A stretch of 59,150 bases of DNA from an uncultured Alteromonadaceae bacterium. Its GTDB lineage: Bacteria; Pseudomonadota; Gammaproteobacteria; Enterobacterales; Alteromonadaceae. The stretch lies in the NCBI GenBank assembly GCA_938085045.1, contig CALKGI010000137.1:1-59150 (forward strand). Direction: 5' to 3'. This document shows positions 54,577 to 59,150 of this stretch, piece after piece. The position numbers and the translations under genes are program-made. Position 1 is the stretch's first letter. The number at the start of each line of letters is the position of its first letter. Under the pieces are notes generated by a model. That model saw nothing but the letters and a program-made list of their open reading frames with translations, was not told where the DNA came from and made no database searches.

Positions 54577-55716
54577 ATGTCAAAACGTGATTATTACGAA
54601 GTACTAGGTGTTGCTAAAGATGCCGGCGAACGTGAAATAAAGAAAGCTTATAAGCGCTTTGCGATGAAGTACCACCCTGACAGAACTCAGGGTGATAAAG
54701 GAAAAGAAGAACAGTTTAAGGAAATCAAAGAAGCTTACGAGATTTTAACCAACGCGCAAAAGCGTGCAGCTTATGACCAATATGGCCATGCTGGTGTTGA
54801 TCCTAATCGCGGCGGCGGTGGTGGTAATGCTGATTTTGGTGATATTTTCGGTGACGTATTTGGCGATATCTTTGGTGGTGGCCAAGGCGGCGGTGGTCGT
54901 AGGCAGTCTCGTGCACAACGTGGTGCAGACTTGCGTTACAACTACGAGATGAACCTTGAAGATGCAGTTAAAGGCAAAAATGTTGAAATCAACGTACCCA
55001 CTTGGGTAAGTTGTGATCCATGTAAAGGTTCGGGCGCTAAAAAAGGCAGCCAACCTAAGGTTTGTCCTGGCTGTCAAGGCTCAGGTCAGGTTCATCTGAG
55101 ACAAGGCTTTTTTGCTGTTCAGCAAACTTGTCCTACGTGTCAGGGCCGTGGTCAAATTATTGCCGACCCATGTAAGAAATGTCACGGACAAGGGCGTGTT
55201 GAAAAAACCAAAACCTTATCAGTTAAAATACCCGCTGGTGTTGATAGTGGCGATCGTATTCGGTTGTCTGGTGAAGGTGAAGCAGGGCAATTTGGTGCCG
55301 GCTCTGGTGATTTGTATGTACAAATTCATGTCAGAGACCACAATATCTTTACTCGTGATGGTAATAACCTTTATTGCGAAGTGCCAATTGGTTTCACCCA
55401 AGCCGCACTTGGTGGCGATATTGAAGTACCAACGCTTGACGGCAAAGCCCGTTTGAAGGTGCCTAGCGAAACGCAATCGGGCAAGATGTTCAGAATGCGT
55501 GGCAAAGGCGTTAAGTCAGTTCGAAGTGGTAGCGTTGGTGATTTGATTTGTAAAGTTATCATCGAAACCCCGGTTAATCTGACTGAATCGCAAAAGAGCA
55601 TTTTGCGTCAACTCGAAGAGGCCATGGGCACAGGCGATGAAGTCGCTCGTTACCGGCCAAAAGAAAAAGGATTCTTTGACGGCGTTAAAAAATTCTTTGA
55701 TGATTTGACCAACTAA
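54577..55716 (+). CDS. dnaJ: Chaperone DnaJ (Hsp40)
   Basis: 379 residues from the ATG at 54577 ([10 protein letters not shown]). J domain with the HPD tripeptide in KYHPDRTQG, a G/F-rich linker ([14 protein letters not shown]), four zinc-binding CxxCxGxG repeats ([32 protein letters not shown]), and the C-terminal substrate domains. Stimulates DnaK ATPase. A TTG three codons earlier is a possible alternative start. Ends before a terminator shared with the dapB gap. Confidence 0.97.
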   Translation: MSKRDYYEVLGVAKDAGEREIKKAYKRFAMKYHPDRTQGDKGKEEQFKEIKEAYEILTNAQKRAAYDQYGHAGVDPNRGGGGGNADFGDIFGDVFGDIFGGGQGGGGRRQSRAQRGADLRYNYEMNLEDAVKGKNVEINVPTWVSCDPCKGSGAKKGSQPKVCPGCQGSGQVHLRQGFFAVQQTCPTCQGRGQIIADPCKKCHGQGRVEKTKTLSVKIPAGVDSGDRIRLSGEGEAGQFGAGSGDLYVQIHVRDHNIFTRDGNNLYCEVPIGFTQAALGGDIEVPTLDGKARLKVPSETQSGKMFRMRGKGVKSVRSGSVGDLICKVIIETPVNLTESQKSILRQLEEAMGTGDEVARYRPKEKGFFDGVKKFFDDLTN

Positions 55717-55725
55717 TGATTTATT

Positions 55726-55752
55726 AAAAAACCGGGCTTGCCCGGTTTTTTT
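55726..55752 (+). terminator. Terminator after dnaJ
   Basis: A-run, stem CCGGG / CCCGG with CTTG loop, seven-T run. It sits 16 bp before the dapB ATG, so dapB needs its own promoter overlapping this hairpin or read-through from dnaJ. Confidence 0.9.
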
Positions 55753-55768
55753 ATGTCCGGAGGAAAAC

Positions 55769-56569
55769 ATGAAAACAGCAACCGCCATTTACGGCGTAAA
55801 CGGCCGAATGGGCAGAGCCCTTGTCGAAGCCGCAATTGAAGACGAACAAATCACCCTTTCAGCCGCACTTGTTAGAGAAGGCTCAGAGCTCGTCGGCATC
55901 GACGCTGGCACACTAACAGGTTGCGCAGCCTCAGGGGCGTTGATATCTGATAACGACGAAGACAGCGTAGCCGAAGTCTACATCGACTTTACTTTGCCCG
56001 AAGCGCTCGAACAGCATATTAAAACGTGCCGCGAGCAGCGCAAGAAAATGGTGATTGGCACAACCGGTTTAAACCAGCAACAACTGGCATTAATAGATGA
56101 AGCATCCCAAGACATTGCCATAGTTTTTGCACCCAATTTCAGTGTTGGGGTTAATGTGATGATAAACCTATTGCAAACAACAGCTGCTGTAATGGGAGAT
56201 TATTGCGATATTGAGATCATCGAAGCACATCACAGGTTTAAACAAGATGCCCCCTCAGGTACCGCTTTAAAGTTTGGTGAAGTGATTGCGGATAAACTAA
56301 ATAGGAACTTGACCAAATGTGCAGTTTTTGGACGTCAGGGGGTAGAAGCGCAGCGTAGCCGTGAAACCATCGGTTTTTCTACCATCAGAGCATCAGATAT
56401 TGTTGGAGAACACACAGTGATGTTTGCCGACATGGGTGAGAGGCTTGAAATCACCCACAAAGCGACGAGTCGGTTAACTTTTGCCAAAGGTGCTTTACGT
56501 GCAGCTAAGTGGTTGAAAAATCAACCCCCAGGACTTTATGACATGCAAACAGTGCTGCAATTACGCTAG
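55769..56569 (+). CDS. dapB: 4-hydroxy-tetrahydrodipicolinate reductase
   Basis: 266 residues. Dinucleotide motif GVNGRMGRAL (about 9-18; Asn where many have Ala), FAPNFSVGVNVM, and the catalytic EIIEAHHRFKQDAPSGTAL. Second committed enzyme of the lysine/diaminopimelate pathway. CCGGAGG precedes the ATG. Stands before carAB, a standard order in gammaproteobacteria. Confidence 0.97.
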   Translation: MKTATAIYGVNGRMGRALVEAAIEDEQITLSAALVREGSELVGIDAGTLTGCAASGALISDNDEDSVAEVYIDFTLPEALEQHIKTCREQRKKMVIGTTGLNQQQLALIDEASQDIAIVFAPNFSVGVNVMINLLQTTAAVMGDYCDIEIIEAHHRFKQDAPSGTALKFGEVIADKLNRNLTKCAVFGRQGVEAQRSRETIGFSTIRASDIVGEHTVMFADMGERLEITHKATSRLTFAKGALRAAKWLKNQPPGLYDMQTVLQLR

Positions 56570-56672
56570 ATAACTGTCACTTTTGACTAGTTTATTGCAA
56601 AAAGGTTAATAAAGCGCTGTTTTCAAACAAAAGAAGAATTTTATAGCTATGATAGGCGTTTTCTACTACACT

Positions 56673-56735
56673 ATGTCAAATTTTGAGCTGGTCACAGAAA
56701 ATCACTTAATGATAATGACAAAAACGGGATCTTAA
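56673..56735 (+). CDS. Possible 20-residue leader peptide before carA
   Basis: A short frame MSNFELVTENHLMIMTKTGS whose stop lies inside the 5' arm of the hairpin at 56720-56760. The ribosome site is weak and no run of Arg codons or pyrimidine-specific pattern is seen, so this is only a candidate for an attenuation leader. Confidence 0.3.
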   Translation: MSNFELVTENHLMIMTKTGS

Positions 56736-56760
56736 ACGCTTGAGTTTAAACCCGTTTTTT
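56720..56760 (+). terminator. Terminator/attenuator hairpin before carA
   Basis: Nested stem: AAAAACGGG / CCCGTTTTT outside and TTAAAC / GTTTAA inside, followed by a T-run, only 17 bp before the carA start. Any carA promoter must lie upstream of it, so it is either read through or acts as an attenuator; it may also end the dapB transcript. Confidence 0.75.
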
Positions 56761-56777
56761 GCTGTTTGGAGGTTAAC

Positions 56778-57944
56778 TTGAGTACATCATCCGCCCTTTT
56801 GGTATTAGAAGACGGCACCACATTTCACGGTCGGGCATTCGGCGCCGAGGGACTCTCGGTAGGCGAAGTTGTTTTTAATACTTCGATGACAGGCTATCAG
56901 GAAATTCTTACTGATCCCTCTTATGCGCAGCAGATAGTCACACTTACTTACCCTCATATTGGCAATACTGGCACCAACAGTGAAGACGAAGAGTCTGACA
57001 GCATTTGGGCCAAAGGTCTTATCATTCGCGACTTGCCATTACTACAAAGTAACTTCCGCGATGAAGCCAGCTTAGGCGACTACTTGAAAAAACGTAATAT
57101 TCTGGGCATTTGCGAAATCGATACTCGTAAATTGACACGGATATTACGAGAAAAAGGTGCGCAAAACGGTTGCATCATTGCCGTTGGTGATGGTCAGTCA
57201 TTCTCAGCACAAGAAATTGAAGAACAAGCAGCAAAAGCACTTGCCGCTGCCAAAGACTTCCCCGGTATAAAAGGTATGGATTTGGCCAAAGTGGTTTCGA
57301 CAAAAGAAAACTACAGTTTTGACCAAGGAACTTGGACGCTTGGCGAAGGTCACTCCACTCTTAAAGCAGCAGACAAAAAGTTTAAAGTTGTCGCATATGA
57401 CTATGGTGTTAAGCGCAATATTTTAAGAATGATGGTTGACCGTGGTTGTGACCTGACTGTTGTACCGGCACAAACCTCAGCCGAAGATGTTTTGGCAATG
57501 AAGCCTGACGGCATTTTCCTATCAAATGGCCCGGGCGACCCAGAGCCTTGTGATTATGCTATCAAAGCCATTAAAACATTCTTAGAAACCGACACGCCAA
57601 TTTTTGGTATTTGTCTTGGCCATCAATTACTAGGCCTTGCCAGCGGTGCCACTACTGCAAAAATGAAATTCGGTCACCACGGTGCCAACCACCCGGTGCA
57701 ATCACTTGAGTCGGGTAAGGTGATGATCACCAGTCAAAACCATGGTTTTGCGGTTGATGCTGATACTTTGCCTGCAAACCTAACTGTGACCCACAAGTCA
57801 CTGTTTGATGGGACTTTGCAAGGTATTCACCGCACCGACAAACCAGCGTTTAGTTTTCAAGGGCATCCGGAAGCGAGTCCGGGGCCACATGAAGCGTCAG
57901 AACTGTTCGACCATTTTGTTGAATTGATGAGTGCCAATAAATAA
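56778..57944 (+). CDS. carA: Carbamoyl-phosphate synthase small subunit
   Basis: 388 residues from the TTG at 56778, selected because GGAGG lies five bases upstream. N-terminal half with [13 protein letters not shown] and [18 protein letters not shown]-terminal class I glutamine amidotransferase with the catalytic Cys in [10 protein letters not shown] and the His-x-Glu in [10 protein letters not shown]. Supplies ammonia to CarB for arginine and pyrimidine synthesis. Separated from carB by a 167-bp gap with hairpins, longer than in E. coli. Confidence 0.97.
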   Translation: MSTSSALLVLEDGTTFHGRAFGAEGLSVGEVVFNTSMTGYQEILTDPSYAQQIVTLTYPHIGNTGTNSEDEESDSIWAKGLIIRDLPLLQSNFRDEASLGDYLKKRNILGICEIDTRKLTRILREKGAQNGCIIAVGDGQSFSAQEIEEQAAKALAAAKDFPGIKGMDLAKVVSTKENYSFDQGTWTLGEGHSTLKAADKKFKVVAYDYGVKRNILRMMVDRGCDLTVVPAQTSAEDVLAMKPDGIFLSNGPGDPEPCDYAIKAIKTFLETDTPIFGICLGHQLLGLASGATTAKMKFGHHGANHPVQSLESGKVMITSQNHGFAVDADTLPANLTVTHKSLFDGTLQGIHRTDKPAFSFQGHPEASPGPHEASELFDHFVELMSANK

Positions 57945-57959
57945 TTAGCTGATTATCGT

Positions 57960-58065
57960 CCTGAAACTCACATCCGTGTGAGATTTCAGGAAACGGCTAC
58001 GTTCAAGCAAGTGGAACTTCGCTTACTTTTCAATGGATTGAAAAGGCGGCACATCCCTGTACCGC
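57960..58065 (+). other. Structured carA-carB intergenic region
   Basis: Three inverted repeats in 106 bp: CCTGAAACTCACA / TGTGAG-A-TTTCAGG (57960-57990, one bulge), CTTTTCAA / TTGAAAAG with TGGA loop (58026-58045, perfect), and GCGG / CCGC (58046-58065). No open frame of note. Could be mRNA processing or stabilising structure. Confidence 0.55.
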
Positions 58066-58111
58066 GTAACTAGTGCTCAAAACCAAAGATTTTAAAAAGA
58101 GAATTTTAACG

Positions 58112-59150
58112 ATGCCAAAACGTAATGATTTAAAAACGATCTTAATTCTGGGTGCAGGCCCTATCGTGATAGGACAGGCTTGCGAATTCGATTACTCTGG
58201 CGCTCAGGCTTGTAAAGCTCTGCGTGAAGAAGGTTTCCGCGTGGTATTGGTTAACTCCAACCCTGCCACCATAATGACCGACCCAGAAATGGCCGATGCC
58301 ACTTATATAGAGCCTATTCATTGGGAAGTGGTCGAAAAAATCATCGCCAAAGAAAAGCCTGACGCTGTATTGCCGACCATGGGTGGTCAAACAGCACTAA
58401 ACTGTGCGCTTGAACTTGAAGAAAAAGGCGTACTTGAAAAATACGGCGTTGAAATGATTGGCGCGACAGCTGAGGCTATCTTTAAAGCTGAAGACAGACG
58501 CCAGTTTGACGAAGCGATGAAGAGAATCGGTTTGGCAACGCCAAGAGCTAGCATAGTCAACAGCCTTGAAGAAGCACTGGTAGAGATTGAGGATATTGGT
58601 TTCCCTTGTATTATCCGTCCTTCATTCACCATGGGTGGTACCGGTGGTGGTATCGCATACAACATGGAAGAGTACAAAGAAATCTGTCGTAACGGTATAG
58701 ACTTATCACCAACCAGCGAGTTGTTGATTGACGAATCGTTGATCGGCTGGAAAGAATACGAAATGGAAGTGGTGCGTGACAAAAATGACAACTGCATCAT
58801 TATTTGTGCGATTGAAAATATCGATCCAATGGGCGTTCACACAGGCGACTCTATTACAGTAGCGCCAGCTCAGACGCTGACCGACAAAGAATATCAAATC
58901 ATGCGTAATGCCTCATTGGCAGTATTGCGTGAAATCGGCGTAGAAACCGGTGGTTCAAACGTACAGTTTGGCATTTGCCCAGACACTGGCCGCATGGTCA
59001 TCATCGAAATGAATCCGCGGGTGTCACGTTCATCTGCGCTTGCGTCGAAGGCGACCGGTTTTCCCATCGCTAAGGTGGCAGCGAAACTGGCTGTGGGTTA
59101 CACCCTGGATGAGCTGCAGAATGAAATTACCGGTGGTGCAACACCTGCTT
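58112..59150 (+). CDS. carB: Carbamoyl-phosphate synthase large subunit (5' part, cut by window edge)
   Basis: The first 346 codons are visible from the ATG at 58112; the gene continues past the window. Start [30 protein letters not shown], in parts the first ATP-grasp domain; [17 protein letters not shown] binds nucleotide, and [19 protein letters not shown] closes the visible part. Makes carbamoyl phosphate from bicarbonate, glutamine-derived ammonia and two ATP with CarA. AGAG lies about 11 bases upstream of the ATG. Confidence 0.97.
   Translation, partial: MPKRNDLKTILILGAGPIVIGQACEFDYSGAQACKALREEGFRVVLVNSNPATIMTDPEMADATYIEPIHWEVVEKIIAKEKPDAVLPTMGGQTALNCALELEEKGVLEKYGVEMIGATAEAIFKAEDRRQFDEAMKRIGLATPRASIVNSLEEALVEIEDIGFPCIIRPSFTMGGTGGGIAYNMEEYKEICRNGIDLSPTSELLIDESLIGWKEYEMEVVRDKNDNCIIICAIENIDPMGVHTGDSITVAPAQTLTDKEYQIMRNASLAVLREIGVETGGSNVQFGICPDTGRMVIIEMNPRVSRSSALASKATGFPIAKVAAKLAVGYTLDELQNEITGGATPA

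Overview
The window looks like a chromosomal segment of a marine gammaproteobacterium, most likely in the Alteromonadales (inference). The evidence is the conserved order ribF-ileS-lspA-fkpB-ispH, the prkA/yeaG-yeaH-ycgB(spoVR) trio, smpB/ratA/rnfH/bamE/recN/nadK/grpE/dnaK/dnaJ/dapB/carAB, a DUF3019-like protein beside an RstA/RstB-type two-component pair, and twin secreted amidohydrolases. I saw no rRNA, tRNA, prophage or CRISPR array.

Layout. 1-2.1 kb: end of a DUF3019-like gene and a two-component system. 2.1-3.4 kb: a REP-associated tyrosine transposase (RAYT) bracketed by inverted and direct copies of one short repeat; one copy supplies the 3' end of the next gene. 3.3-8.3 kb: an RND pump (membrane fusion protein plus permease) under a TetR repressor, with a clear promoter/operator. 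8.4-11.4 kb: a MITE-like repeat and two tandem amidohydrolases, one without the HxH metal motif. 11.5-15.5 kb: a cold-shock gene with a broken reading frame, a lipoxygenase with a complete iron site, and an extended SDR reductase. 15.8-21.8 kb: a 1995-residue kinase-AAA-GAF-histidine kinase-REC-HPt hybrid whose Ser/Thr kinase domain has lost its catalytic Asp. 22-24.4 kb: DoxX-LytS-LytTR operon. 24.6-27.5 kb: alkyltransferase-like protein, secreted histidine phosphatase, small hypotheticals and a CheY-like protein.

27.6-36.2 kb is core genome: rpsT, murJ, ribF, ileS, lspA, fkpB, ispH and a hydrolase. 36.2-39.1 kb holds an exported Tpx-like protein with no cysteine, and a REC-CheC protein coupled to a PAS-GGDEF diguanylate cyclase. 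39.2-44.7 kb is the PrkA-YeaH-SpoVR stress cluster followed by a YhhN protein. 45-59.15 kb holds sodB, grxD, smpB, ratA-rnfH, bamE, recN (with LexA box), nadK, grpE, luxS, dnaK, dnaJ, dapB, carA and the start of carB. Sigma-32 promoters precede grpE and dnaK, and luxS lies between them on the other strand.

The observations most worth follow-up are the cysteine-free Tpx paralogue, the lipoxygenase, the pseudokinase hybrid, the RAYT/repeat arrangement, the csp frameshift, and the candidate leader and intergenic RNA structures of carAB. No clearly new multi-gene system was found; most of the window is well-known core genome.
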